Assembly: GCF_030272615.1 (NCBI RefSeq)
Contig: NC_081406.1
Coordinates: forward strand, 218,746,997-218,808,996
Source of the DNA: Cryptomeria japonica
Taxonomy: Eukaryota > Streptophyta > Pinopsida > Cupressales > Cupressaceae
DNA: 62,000 nucleotides
Direction of reading: 5' to 3'
Part shown: positions 44,075 through 55,705 of the stretch, piece after piece
Layout: each line of letters opens with the position of its first letter
Position numbering within the stretch: position 1 is the first letter of the stretch
Made by a program: the position numbers and the translations under genes
The notes under the pieces: model-generated
The model's database searches: none
The model's input: only the letters and a program-made list of their open reading frames with translations
What the model was told of the DNA's origin: nothing

Positions 44075-45494
44075 TGTTAGCATTTTGCATAGAGATTGCA
44101 TTAATGATATGTTGTCATTGATGTCAATTGAACCAGTAATGGTATTCATGTTATTGCTGATTTTGTTTTTTTTGATATTGGCTAGTAACCGATAAGAAGA
44201 GCTTTGTGGAAGATGTTGTAAACTGGTATGCAAAGTTTGTGAGTTGAACCAGTGAACTGGTGTAAAGGGTTAAACCTTTCTAAGCAATATAACTGGTAAA
44301 CCCTATCAACTGTTAAACCCTAACTGATCAAGTTTGATGGTTTATTATTTGATAAGCGGTAATGATGGAGACATGCATGATCATTGTATAAGGATAAGTT
44401 CAAATTTTTTTGGTGCATTTGTTTTTTGTCTAGGGAAGGAGCAAAGTGGATTGCATCTAATGCACAATGCGTGATGAGTTACAAAGTCCGATGAAGCGGT
44501 GATCATGGAGTGGTTGAAATTTTCTTAAAGAATGTGAAGAGATTGTCATGATTTCTAACAGTCAAGATTGTACTGACTTTTTTGTAATCTCGATGATGAG
44601 AATTAGGTTTTTGTTGTGTTACCGATCTAACTAATTTATATTTAAGGTCGATGAAGTTGTTTGTATAAGTTGTTGGATAGAATGATTGAAACCTGTTGAG
44701 TGTGTAGTTGCCTAACCGGTGAATGGATTTGCACTTTGAGTGAAGGTAGATTGAAGTTTAGAAGGATTTGATCAAGCAAATGTAGTGCTACTCAGACAGA
44801 TCAAGAAGACCTATCATTTTCTAACAATTACAATAGTAGTGAAATCCCTTAACCAGATAAGCTCTAACAAGCTTGGTTACTCATTAAATCCTCTAACAAG
44901 GTGGTCCATTAGCTTAGATTCTTAAATCCTCCAGTGAGGATACTCCTAATAGGGTATTGTTCTTTTCATCAAGGCATATTTGTAAATCCCCTAATCGGGT
45001 GATTCCTAATCGGAATTAGTTCTTAACAAGACTTATTGTAAAGCTTTAACAGGTTTGGCTCCTAACAGGGCAAGCTTTAGAAGTGTTCAGATAGATATCC
45101 TTGTGAGTCTCATCTCACCATGGTCTTTACCTATTTGGGTTTTCCACGTATAAACATTTGTGTCAAGTGGTGAATGCTTTTGTGGTTATGATATTATTTG
45201 TTGATTTGGTTAACTTCTGATAAGGCATGATAAATATAAGCATTGAAAGATGAATATGTTGAGTTATGATTAAGCATTGTTGATGTTTACAAGATTGAAG
45301 TTGTTTACTATTAAGTTGTCATAACAGTTAAACTGGTTGATGTCAAGTATTCTTATGAATATTGATCTTGACTGAGATATGTTTACTTTGTGTGATTGAG
45401 TTTGAGATTGGGAACTTTGTATTAGTTTTTCAATATACTGATTCACCCCCCTCTCAATATTCTACCATATACTTATTCTTTCATCATACCATTA
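44075..45494 (+). repeat. 3' LTR of the plus-strand copia
   Basis: TGTTAGCATTTTGCATAG to TTCATCATACCATTA; both ends carry one change from the 5' LTR. Contains AATCCCCTAATCGGGTGATT at about 44987. Confidence 0.9.
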
Positions 45495-46608
45495 GAATTA
45501 GGAACAGGAAGGAAAGAAAGATGAAGAAGAAAAGAAGTATGTGGAGCCACCAGTAGATAATCAGATTGTAGATACTCAACCACCATCAGTAATGGATATT
45601 AATGAAGATAAGAAAGAAGAGAAGACTGAAGAAATTGAAAAGGAAAAGGAAGAAGGAAAAATTGAGAACAAAGAGGTTACAAAGGAAAATAAGGTAGAAA
45701 AGAGTGAACCTATAGCGACACCTTTGTCACTTGATTCCAAAAAGAAAGGTGTTGATGAAGAAGATGATGATGATGCATTAAGCATCCAAGGATTATTTGA
45801 CATGGAAATTATGAGTTCTACTAAGTTGATGGAGATTTCAAGTGTCATGCAATCTTGAGCTAAAATGAAGAGGATGAAAGAACAACATAATGAGGTAGAG
45901 ACCATAAGGAGTGCACTAGATATTTTGTCTAGTCTCCTACCAGAGACTGATACATGAAATTTTGCCACACCTATTGATAAGCTTGGACAACTTGTTTCTG
46001 ATTCCAGAGAGTAGATGAAGTCATTAGAGGATGCAACTTATGTCAATATGGAGAAAAACTACAAGAAGAAAAGATTAGAGCACTTGATGTCTGCAATTGA
46101 TAAAGCTAAAGTGGCTCTTACTGTTAATAAGGATTATTTGAAGGAAGTAGTGGAAACCACAGGTAAAATCCTCTCTATTGTTTCAACATTTTCCTTATTT
46201 TGTGCTGAATTGAAGAAGAAATGAGAAGAATCTGAGCATGAAGTTGAGGTTGTAAGTGAGTCATTTAAGCCCCTTAATGACTCTACTATTCATTTTGGAA
46301 GATCAGTTGTAGAACTTTAGCACAAGCTAAAAGTATATGAGCATGAATAGGTGAAGAGAGTTAGATCCTTGTAGGAACTTCAAACACAACTCATACTGAA
46401 GGTTGAAGTTTTGTAGAGAGCATACAAGGAATGTGAAGCCATTCTTGCTACACCGGAAATAAGCATTGTTGATGCAATGGAGGAGATAGCTGGACAAATC
46501 AAGACTCATGTGGAGATCGCAGGCATAATTTTAGAGACATGGCATAATGACTTAAAAAATTTGAAGTCTCATTTTAGTGATTATTTTTCTAGAATTCCTA
46601 TGTAAAGA
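45495..46608 (+). pseudogene. Acidic coiled-coil ORF, second part
   Basis: Continues the frame broken at 36500: a Glu/Lys-rich run (KKEEKTEEIEKEKEEGKIE, NKEVTKENKVEKSEP), DDDDALSIQGLFDMEIM, then long helical stretches with few prolines (SALDILSSLLPETDT; YKKKRLEHLMSAIDKAKVAL; ECEAILATPEISIVDAMEEI), ending SHFSDYFSRIPM-TAA at about 46606. Interrupted by stops at about 45856 (TGA), 45955, 46014, 46221, 46318, 46348, 46372 and 46414, mostly TAG or TGA at positions that fit Gln or Arg. No gag, protease or RT signature. It lies directly before a polypurine tract and LTR, so it is an element-encoded protein. Long coiled coil; function unknown. Confidence 0.6.
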
Positions 46609-46860
46609 CTTTATGACTCTTATATCTATATATATGCTCTGATGCAAATTTTGATATCACATGTATATATTTTTCATTTGGCATTGTTGTCAAAAAGGGA
46701 GTAAGAGTTGAGTCAAAATTTTGTATGTAATTGTATATTGTAATTTGTTATAGCATGCAATTGCTAAGGGGGAGTATATGCCATGTAGTCAATTTTTGTT
46801 TTGTACACTTAGTTGACAAATTTTTTTGTAAGTGTTGCCATCAATGCCAAAGGGGGAGAT
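46609..46860 (+). other. 3' region of the coiled-coil element with paired polypurine tracts
   Basis: TTGGCATTGTTGTCAAAAAG GGAG at about 46679-46702 and GCCATCAATGCCAAAGGGGG AGAT at 46837-46860, directly before the LTR start TGTTGGCATTTG. Same arrangement and spacing as in the plus-strand copia. Confidence 0.75.
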
Positions 46861-46957
46861 TGTTGGCATTTGATTGAATTGGTGAAGATTGTTGTTGTTA
46901 TGCAACCAATATATGACTAGTTAGTAAATGTGATGAACAGATTGAGATTCATGTTTG
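46861..46957 (+). repeat. 3' LTR of the coiled-coil element, first 97 bp
   Basis: Starts TGTTGGCATTTGATTG right after the polypurine tract. Broken at GTTTG (46953-46957) by the minus-strand copia; continues at 55706. Confidence 0.75.
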
Positions 46958-48177
46958 TGTTAGATAGTTCAAATAACTAGAAGACAACTAAGACGGGGGG
47001 GTAAATCAGTTGTCTTAGATTATTGAAACCTTAAGAAATTAAAACTTTAATATGGGAACCCAAAAGATCAATACCAGAATGCATAAACCAATTACCAAAA
47101 TAGTAGATAAATGAATTAAGAATAAACAACAATCAAAGAATAAATACCATCCACATGACACCAAGATTTGTACATGGAAAACCAGGGAAAGGGAAAAATC
47201 ACGGTGGGAAGCCTACACATAGTTAGATAATACTTTTGCAGTAAGTATGTGATTACAATTGAGGGGTCTACATTTGCAGGAAGGCCAACAACCTAGAGCA
47301 CACTACTCATCATAAAAGGAGTCTCACTAACTACATAGAAATCTAGACTACAATCCAGAAGAAAGAATGAACTGCAAAGATATCATCTCCTATGCCTGAG
47401 TATAGTTCCATTTAAGCTCAATACCAGAGGACTAAATACTCTTACATAAACCCAAATAGATCACCAATGATCGACCAAATCCTCTGGCTGAATGATTATT
47501 ACATTATTCGCTCATATACATCCTCACACATATCTACAATGAGATCTTACATCATATATATACAAATCCTTGACCATAAACAATAAGGTTGGCCACCAAG
47601 AAATAAACCAATTACATAATTATAAAACATGCCGGCCTAAGAACAAACAAATACTATGCAATCCATAATACATCCTGGAAACATATCGAGAGGTCCAATC
47701 CACACGTTACATTAAGCTGATCCATAACTTAGATAAATTGGGACCCAATTTAGGTCCACACACACTAAATAAATGATCCCAATCAAACAAGTATCAAATA
47801 TGATCACCATCAGCATCCTAAATCTTCACCAGAAGCCACACCAACACCACTTATGCATATCATCAAAGATCTTCAACAAAGCTCTTCCGATGAAACCCTC
47901 GTCGGGACAACAAACCAAGCTTGCCAATAAAGATGATAGCATTAGATCACCAAATCAAAACCAACTGACTGAACATGAATCTGAGTAGCATGAGTAAGCC
48001 AATTCCATAACCTAAACATATTGGAGCATACCAGATCATGTTGGATCTAGATCCAACCAAAAACCAAACAACCTACCCGAACTAGAAGGATACCGGTAAA
48101 GCAGCCAAAACAACTAGTGTTGACATCAATGACAAAAAGCAATGCAACACATAATCAATTCCTCCAAATGGCGAGCA
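46958..48177 (-). repeat. 3' LTR of the minus-strand copia
   Basis: Plus-strand reading TGTTAGATAGTTCAAATAAC to CAAATGGCGAGCA. Matches 54480-55700 along its length with about 10 percent differences by eye in the first 100 bases. The plus-strand end GCGAGCA has changed from GGCCAACA. Confidence 0.9.
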
Positions 48178-48360
48178 ATCTCCCCCTTTGGTATTGATGG
48201 AAACAATAGATGTGAAAAACATATAAGTACCAAGAAATGCCAAACAAATCTCCCACACAAAGATATAGCAATGAAGTTCTGAAACATACTCCCCTTGATG
48301 TATATATCCCTTAAGTTTTTCACATGAATATCTCTCCCCCTTTGACATCAATGCTAGAAA
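48178..48360 (-). other. Paired polypurine tracts of the minus-strand copia
   Basis: Plus-strand reading ATCTCCCCCTTTGGTATTG at 48179-48197 (LTR-adjacent) and TCTCCCCCTTTGACATCAAT at 48332-48351. About 153 bp apart, the same design as in the two plus-strand elements. Confidence 0.75.
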
Positions 48361-48373
48361 CCTGACAAAAATA

Positions 48374-49199
48374 TCAAATCAAAAACAAAAACCACTGAAT
48401 CACAAGGCTAACTACTCCCCCTGAGCAGTAGCTTCCCCACATCAGTCCAGAATGAATAATATCTCTGATAATGCATACCGAACTGATGCCAAATAGCATC
48501 AATCGGTTCTCTGCCAGAGGGGCAGAAACCCCTAACCTATCTTTGAGGTACTCAAATAATTTTTTAGGCAAAGGTTTAGTGAAAATATCTACAATATTCT
48601 CTTTAGTGTTCACATAAACCAGTCTAACCTCATTTTCTTCCACCTTCTCCTTCAAAAAGTTATACTTGTGTTTTGTCTTAGAGTGAAATACTGGATTCTT
48701 TGATATGTCAACAGCAGTAGAGTTATCATAGTGAATATATACCAATTGAATGCAATGCACTTTTATGTCCTTCAACATTTTCTTCATCAATAGAATCTGT
48801 GTACAGTTAGTAGTAGCAGCAACATACTCATCTGCAGCAGTAGATTAAGAAGTACATGATTGTTTCTTGCTGATCCATGAAAACAACTTCTTTCCGAGAA
48901 AGAAAGCTCCATTGAGAGTACTTTTACAGTCATCAACATCTCCTACCCAATCTACATCTATATATGCACATAAAGTAAAGTCATCATCCTTAGGGCACCA
49001 CAAATTATATTCAGATGTACCTTGTAAGTATCTATAAATTCTTTTCACCGCACTCTCATGATTTTCTCTAGGATCACTTTGGTATCTTGATGCAATACAA
49101 ACAACATACATTATATTAGGCCTAGTCTGAGTCAAATATAGAAGACCTCCAATCATATATTTTTATCTTGTAGGAATTATCGATGTAGATTCATCTTTC
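48374..49199 (-). pseudogene. Copia RNase H and RT end, left copy
   Basis: From 49199 downward: SMIGG-type block, GGLLYLTQTRPNIMYVVCIA, SRYQSDPRENHESAVKRIY, RYLQGTSEYNLWCPKDDDF, YIDVDWVGDVDDCKSTLNGA, SWISKKQSCTS, then a stop. MKKMLKDIKVHCIQLVYIHY, DNSTAVDISKNPVFHSKTKH, YNFLKEKVEENEVRLVYVNT and IFTKPLPKKLFEYLKDRLGV follow. The first 191 bases (49009-49199) duplicate 50710-50900. Confidence 0.85.
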
Positions 49200-49212
49200 T
49201 ATTAGTCCCAAT

Positions 49213-50703
49213 TGATGCTGAGAGGGGAGGGGTGAATCAACACTTTATCAGTTTTACAAAATTAAAACCTTTTAACTCAAGACTGCACTAACTTAATATT
49301 CATCAGTATAAACAACTATTGGAGAAGAAAATGCATGCATGAAAAGATACACAATAACACCAAGATTTATCTCGTGGAAACCCAAATGGGAGAAAACCAT
49401 GATGTGAGTAGAAACTCACAAAATTTGCACTCTTCTGGAGTACGCCCGATGAGGAGCCATCCCTCTTAGGAGATTACAAAGACATTGTTAGGTGCCACCT
49501 GGTTAAGGGATTTTATTTAAGGCATGTTAGCACCTTTACCCTATTAGAGGTAGCCTTTTTAAAGGTCTTAGTATCATCAATTAACATGTCACCCAGTTAA
49601 GGGATTTTAAAAAGGGACCTATTAAAGTCCACACTGTTAAGGGATTTTGAGTTGCAATGGTTAGAAAGCAAAATGAAGTTGATTTGCTGGAATAGCTACT
49701 AATTGCTTGATCAGATCACAATGAAAATCATACTCTGTCTCCACCGGTTGTGTCTGCTCTACACTAAACCGGTCCTTTGCTCATACTCTCGGCTCTGCAC
49801 TTTACTAGTCTACTTCACACACACTTTTCTCTGCTAAATCATTTAGCACTTCATCACTCTTCACTCTGCACTTTGGATTGCCTCTCAAAGGATTTTCAAT
49901 TTGCAAATTTTACGATCAAAAAGGTTTTGTATGAACTCAAAACACTTTATACACTCTCTTCCATCAGCTTCAGGTGTTTCCTTAAATAATGAAATCACAA
50001 ATCTTGGTAGATCTGGAATTCAAATCTTCTTTCTCTTTCTCTACATGCCCTGCAACAATTCCACCAACTACTCAACCAAATTTGCCACCGCATCCCCCAA
50101 AATAGTGACTTTTGGGTCGAGTTTAGTCTGTGAACTAGAAAATCTACAAGTAATGATCGCTTCACTACATGATAACTGAAGTTGACTTCACCAACCTTTA
50201 GTTTGGCATTGACACAAACTCACCAACTCACCTTTTTCCATCACAACTGTGTAACCGATCACTGCTCCAAGATTTATGGTGATCACCTACCTTCCTTCTG
50301 CTTCACCAATCTATCGGTATACCACTGCACTCTTCATTACTAGTTCATCCTTTGATGTCAGTTTGCATTACTTCCATCAAGCATCTTCTCCTATTTGGTT
50401 GCATACAACCTCAAGCCTTCTTGCCTAAGTCACATTATGTGACTTCATCATCATCAAAATGACCAACCTAAAGATCTGACCTCAACATCGATCTTCTTGA
50501 GTGACAGATTGGTTAGCTTAGTCTGTCTTCCCTTGAGCTAATTGAACCTTGATCATCTATCTCTTATGCTGCTTCCATGTTGTTTACAAGTCATCACCTT
50601 TGCTACTGCGATACACCATTCCACCAGTTAGTGTTAGACAACAATGACAAATCTCAGCCAATATACCGGTTCTCAAGATTAACCGGTTTTGTCAATGCCA
50701 ACA
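49213..50703 (-). mobile_element. LTR embedded in the minus-strand copia, without target duplication
   Basis: Minus-strand reading starts TGTTGGCATTGACAAAACCGG and ends CCCCTCTCAGCATCA, followed by ATTGG as at the start of a tRNA-Met primer site. Flanks CCAAT and AACCA do not match. Contains minus-strand AAATCCCTTAACCAGGTGG (about 49497) and CACCCCTCCCCTCTCAG. 1491 bp, no coding region. Confidence 0.75.
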
Positions 50704-51660
50704 AACCATATTCAGATGTACCTTGTAAGTATCTAAAAATTCTTTTCACCACACTCTCATAATTTTCTCTAGTATCACTCTGGTATCTTGATGCAATACA
50801 AACAACATTCATTCTGTCAGGCCTAGTCTGAGTCAAATATAACAGACCTCCAATCATAGATTTGTATCTTGTAGGATTTACTGGTGCAGATTCATCTTTC
50901 CTTGTCAATTTCTCACTAGTAACCATGAGAGTACATAAAAATTTAGAGTCTTCCATACCAAATTTATTCAACAATTGCCTAGCATACTTAGTTTGATAGA
51001 TGAAAATCCCTTTATCAATTTGAGTAATCTGCAAACCTAAGAAAAATTTCATTTCCCCAATCATAGACATTTCAAATTCTTTCTTTGTATTTTAGAAAAT
51101 TCCATGCACAAGTTACCTTCACCTCCAAAAATAATGTCATCAACAAATACTTCAATAATTAGTATATCATCATCAGTGACCTTATAATATAGATTATTGT
51201 CAACATTACCTTTAGTTAAACCAAGATTCAAAAGATATTTATCTAACCTTACATACCAAGCTCTAGGTGTTTGTTTCAATCCATATAAAGCTTTCCTTAA
51301 CCTACAAACCATGCTTTTATCATCTGAAAGTGAAAAACCATCAGGTTGCTCAATATAAGCTTCCTCATTAAGATCCCCATTTAGAAAGGAACACTTAACA
51401 TCCATTTGATAAACCTTGTAGTTCTTATGTGCAACATAGGCAAGAAATAATCTTACAACTTTAATCCTAGCTATAGGTGCAAAAGTCTCTCCATAATCAA
51501 TTCCTTCCTTCTGAGAATATCCTTTACAAACCAATCTAGCTTTATTCCTTACAACTTGTCCATCTTCATTCAATTTATTCCTAGAAACCCATTTAGTTCA
51601 AATAACATTCTTATTTTTAGGTCAGGGAACTAAAGTCCATGTGTTATTCTTCTCTATCTG
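50704..51660 (-). pseudogene. Copia reverse transcriptase, right copy
   Basis: [80 protein letters not shown], catalytic [13 protein letters not shown] at about 51137-51150. A frameshift near 51065 leads to [19 protein letters not shown] and YQTKYARQLLNKFGMEDSK, ending in the duplicated block at 50710-50900 (QGTSEYGL) where the embedded LTR begins. Confidence 0.9.
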
Positions 51661-52980
51661 ATCTAATTATTCTTCCATAACTTTCAACCAACATTCATCT
51701 TTACATGCTTCAATTATTGATGCCGGTTCAACTTGAGAAATTAAACATACCTCATTAGTTGCTAGTCTTCTTCTTGTCATCACTCCATTGTTCTTATCCC
51801 CAATGATCTAATCTTCTGTATGATTCAATCTCACATACTTAGGAGTCTTCTGACTCTCTGTTCCTCTTGTCGGTTCTTCAGTTACTATTGATTTTTCTAA
51901 AATTGTTAAAGTAACTGGTTCAACATTCCATTCTGGTAAAGGTTTTATCAGTTCAGTTATGATCATTTCCATTGCCGGTTCTTGCTCATAAACTCTGATT
52001 TGACTTTTATTCAGCTCATCCACCTTGACATTAGCATTCTCCACAATTCTCTGAAATCTCTTGTTATAACATCTATATTCTTTTCTTTCATTAGAATAAC
52101 CAAGAAATATTCCTTCATCACATCTAGTATCAAATTTTCCAATGATATCATCTCTCCTGATATAACATTTACTATCAAAGATTTTGAAATACTTAACTGT
52201 AGGTGTATTGCCAAATCATAATTCATAAGGTGTCTTACTGGTTTTTCCTTTGATATGTACTCTATTAAATGTATAGACTATTGTGCTCACTGCTTCTCTC
52301 TAGTAGATATGAGGTAGATTAACTTCCATCATCATTGTTCTGGCAACATCCAAGGTAGTTTTGTTCTTTCTTTCCACAACTCCATTTTGCTGAGGTGTCT
52401 AGGGAGCATAAAATTGTCTCCTTATACCATGCCTCTCACAAAAGTTATTAAACTCATTGGATGTGAATTCTCTACCATGATCTGACCTTAAACATTTAAT
52501 CTTCAACCCTATCTCAGTCTCAACTTTAGATTTAAATATTTTAAACTTTTCAAAAGCCTCAGATTCCTCCCTTAGAAAAGTAATCCACATCATTCTAGAA
52601 TAATCATCAATGATTAGCATAAAATATTTATCACCTTGAAAACTTTTAACTCTAGTAGGGCCACACAAATCAGTATGGATAAGATCAAGAACATCATTAG
52701 ATTTATCTTGTATACTCTTAAAAGAGGTTCTGACCTATTTTCCCATTTGACATTCTTAACATACCAGATTATGGGGCTTCACAATCTTAGGTATGTCTCT
52801 AACTGCCTTAGTTGAATTGATCTTGACCATGCAATCAAAATTCACATGACATAGCCTTTTATGCCATAGCCAATTCTCATCAATTTGTGCAATCAAACAT
52901 GTCTTCTCACTGGAATTCAAATGAAATATATTACCTTTTGTTTGTGTATCGGTTGCAATCTCCAAATTAGATCTATTAAT
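51661..52980 (-). pseudogene. Copia integrase and linker
   Basis: Zinc region: NWLWHKRLCHVNFDCMVKI, LVC then TAA, ECQMGK. Core: HTDLCGPTRVKSFQGDKYF, DDYSRMMWITFLREESEAF, CLRSDHGREFTSNEFNNF (usual NGG is HGR), TPQQNGVVERKNKT with the Glu. Then PTVKYFKIFDSKCYIRRDD, GIFLGYSNERKEYRCYNKRF, an acidic linker (51808-52044) and KVMEE-TAA-LDQIEKNNTWTLV. Stops at about 52717, 52407, 52302 and others. Confidence 0.85.
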
Positions 52981-53594
52981 GATTTTGTATTTTCCATCCT
53001 TGAACTATAATTGAAATCCCTTATCCACCAATTGTACTACACTCAAAAGATTATGCCTTAAACATTCAACATAGTAAACATTATTAGTATTGTGCTTACC
53101 ATCCAATGATATAGTTCCTTTCCTTTGATCATACATGCTTTGTCATCTCCAAATCTAACCAGATTGCCATCAAATTCTTGCAAAGATAGAAAGTTCCTTT
53201 TATCTCCAGTCATATGATGTGAGCATCCACTATCAATTACCCATTCATCCTTACCTTCAATTTTAGTAGCAAGTGCCTTCTCTTCAGGTACATTCCCTTC
53301 CAGTGTCGGAATATCTTCCTTGATAGCCAAGAACACCCATTCCTTCCCATTGTCAGAACCACTAGCAGATTCTTGTGTCGGTTCATTATCAGAATCAGTC
53401 TCACCTTCGTCATCCACTATGTAGCATGATTTATCTATATTTTTCATGTACTTATACTTGTTTTGATATCCAGGGTTAGGCTTAAAAGATTTTCTATCTC
53501 TCTCTTCAAATATTGAATTCCTTTCAGGACAACTAGATGCAAAATAACCTATCTTATTACATGCAAAAACATTTAAAAGGTGCTTTTCCTTCAT
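52981..53594 (-). pseudogene. Copia zinc knuckle and protease
   Basis: The zinc knuckle reads FACNKIGYFASSCPERN with the His replaced by Tyr. Acidic spacer DDEGETDSDNEPTQESASGS. Protease active site WVIDSGCSHHMTGDKRNF near 53215-53240, FDGNLVRFGDDKACMIKGK. A frameshift near 53100 follows (DGKYKIINRSN-type sequence in another frame to 52966). Confidence 0.85.
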
Positions 53595-54422
53595 TCTTAC
53601 TTCCTACCGGTCCTTTAGGTACTCTTCTAGCAAATAGGGCTTCAAGTTTCTCAAATTCATCATCTTATCTCTTCATATCATCCAATTCCTTTGCATACAA
53701 ATCTTTCCAATCTTTCTTGCCCATTGATGATGCAGATGGATGAAAAGAAGGTTCAGAGTTCACAGCTCCAGAAGGTCCAAATTATTCAAGCTCAAAAGAA
53801 GATAATTTCCCAACCAAGGTATCTCTATTGACATAAGTATTAGCCACTATGCTCAATTCATTAATTTCAACAGCCTTCATCTTGTAATCCAATGGAAAAG
53901 CTCTCAGAACTTTAGAAACTATTTCATATTCACTCAGAGTTCCACCACAACATTGAATTCCTATACCAATCTCATTTACCCTTTCCATGAGTGCAATAAT
54001 CCTTTCATCCTCTTCCATCTTCAAGTTTTTATATCTCACTTGGTAACCATCAAGTTTACCAATCTTCAGAGCAGGGTCACCTTCATTAAGAGTCTCCAAC
54101 TTGTCCCATATAGCCTTTGCTGATCATTTGTCAGTTAGTCCCATTATTTGCTAATCAGAAAGTGCACACAATAGGGCTTCTCTTGCTCTATAATCATTCT
54201 CAAGCTCCTTATCCAAGTTTGTCAAAGGAGGATCACCAGATGCTAGATTATAAGATGTAACACCATTCTCTCCGATCTCTCAAATTTCCTTACCAAGACA
54301 TCTCTCAAATGAGTCTCCATCTGAATCTTCCATACTCTGTAATTTGTTCCATCAAGCCTAGGAATATCTCTCCCAAAGATAGTAGCAGATGAACCAGATA
54401 AACTTGAACTATTAGTCACCAT
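53595..54422 (-). pseudogene. gag: Copia gag
   Basis: Start ATG 54422-54420 (MVTNSSSLSGSSATIFGRDI). A shift near 54290 occurs after METHLRDVLVR. ALLCALSDQQIMGLTDK, stop, SAKAIWDKLETLNEGDPALK, YQVRYKNLKMEEDERIIAL, LRAFPLDYKMKAVEINELS, then stops near 53782 and 53665. It leads into the zinc knuckle after a frame change at about 53580. Confidence 0.85.
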
Positions 54423-54464
54423 ATGATCTTTCTCAAGTGGTTAAGCTTTTGTAGAGAGGACCTG

Positions 54465-54479
54465 AGCTTTGATACCAAT
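54465..54479 (-). other. Primer-binding site of the minus-strand copia
   Basis: Minus-strand reading ATTGGTATCAAAGCTC directly after the LTR end; tRNA-Met type. Confidence 0.85.
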
Positions 54480-55700
54480 TGTTAGATAATTCAAATAACT
54501 AGAAGACAACTAAGCGGGGGGGTGTGAATCAGATGTCTTAGATTACTGAAACCTTAAGCAATTAAAAATTTAATATCAGAACCCAAAAGATCAATACCAG
54601 AATGCATAAACCAATTACCAAAATAGTAGATGAACCAATTAAGCATAAAAAATAGCTAGAGAATAAATACCATCCACATGACACCAAGATTTGTACGTGG
54701 AAATCCCGGTAAAGGGGAAAACCATGATGGGAAGCCTACCCACAGTCAGATAATACTTCTGTAATAAGTATGTGATTACAATTGAGGGGCCTCCACTTAC
54801 AGGAAGGCCTACAACCTAGAGCACATTGCTCATCACAAAAGGAGTCTCACTAACTACATAGAAATCCAGACTACAATCCAGAAGAAAGAATGAACTGCAA
54901 ATATAGCATCTCCTATGCCTGAGTATAGTTTTGGTTAAGCTCAATACTGGAGGACTAAATCCTCTTACATAAACCCAACTTGATCACCAATGATTGACCA
55001 AATCCTCTGCTTAAATGTTTATTACATTATTCGCTCATATACATCCTCACACATGATCTACAATGAGATCTTACATTATATACATACAAACCCTTGACCA
55101 TAAACAATAAGTTCGGCCACCAGACAATAAAACAATTACATAATTAGAAAATATGTCAGCCTAAGACCAAAAAAATAATATCCAACCCATAATACATCCC
55201 TAAAACACATTGAGAGGTCCAATCCACACGTTCCATTAAGCCGGTCCATAACCTAGATAAATCGGGACCCAATTTAGGTCCACACACGCTAAAGCAATGA
55301 TCCCAATCAACCAAGTCTCAAACATGATCACCATTAGCATCTTGAATCTCTACCAGAAGACACACCAACACCACTATGCATATCATCAAAGATCTTCAAC
55401 AAAGCTCTATCGGTGAAACACTTGCCGAAACAACAAACCAAGCTTGCCAGGAAACAGGATAGCATCCGATCACCAAATCAAAACTAGCTAACTGAACATG
55501 AATTTGAGTAGCATGAGTAAGCCAATTCCATAAACCAAACATACCAGAGCATACTAGATCATTGTAGATCTAATCCAACCAAAAACCAAACAGCCTACTA
55601 GGGCCAAAAGGATACCGGTAAAATAGCCAAAACAGCTAGTGTTGACACCAATGAAAAAACATCAATGCAACACATAATCAATTCCTCCAAATGGCCAACA
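54480..55700 (-). repeat. 5' LTR of the minus-strand copia
   Basis: Plus-strand reading TGTTAGATAATTCAAATAAC to CAAATGGCCAACA; partner of 46958-48177. Confidence 0.9.
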
Positions 55701-55705
55701 GCTTG

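Larger units (their letters stand above)
36501..45494 (+). mobile_element. Full-length copia retrotransposon, plus strand
   Basis: LTRs at 36501-37914 and 44075-45494; primer site at 37917; gag, protease, integrase, RT and RNase H in copia order; polypurine tract before the 3' LTR. Five-base flanks GAGTT (36496-36500) and GAATT (45495-45499) match at 4 of 5. A solo LTR (39537-41174) sits in its integrase. Coding frames carry many TAG stops at Gln positions and at least one frameshift, so it is not autonomous. Confidence 0.9.
46958..55700 (-). mobile_element. Full-length copia retrotransposon, minus strand, chimeric
   Basis: LTRs 46958-48177 and 54480-55700; primer site and gag at the right, RNase H at the left. 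Flanks GTTTG (46953-46957) and GCTTG (55701-55705) match at 4 of 5. Inside, a foreign LTR (49213-50703) is flanked by a 191-bp duplication of RT sequence. Stops and frameshifts throughout. Confidence 0.9.
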
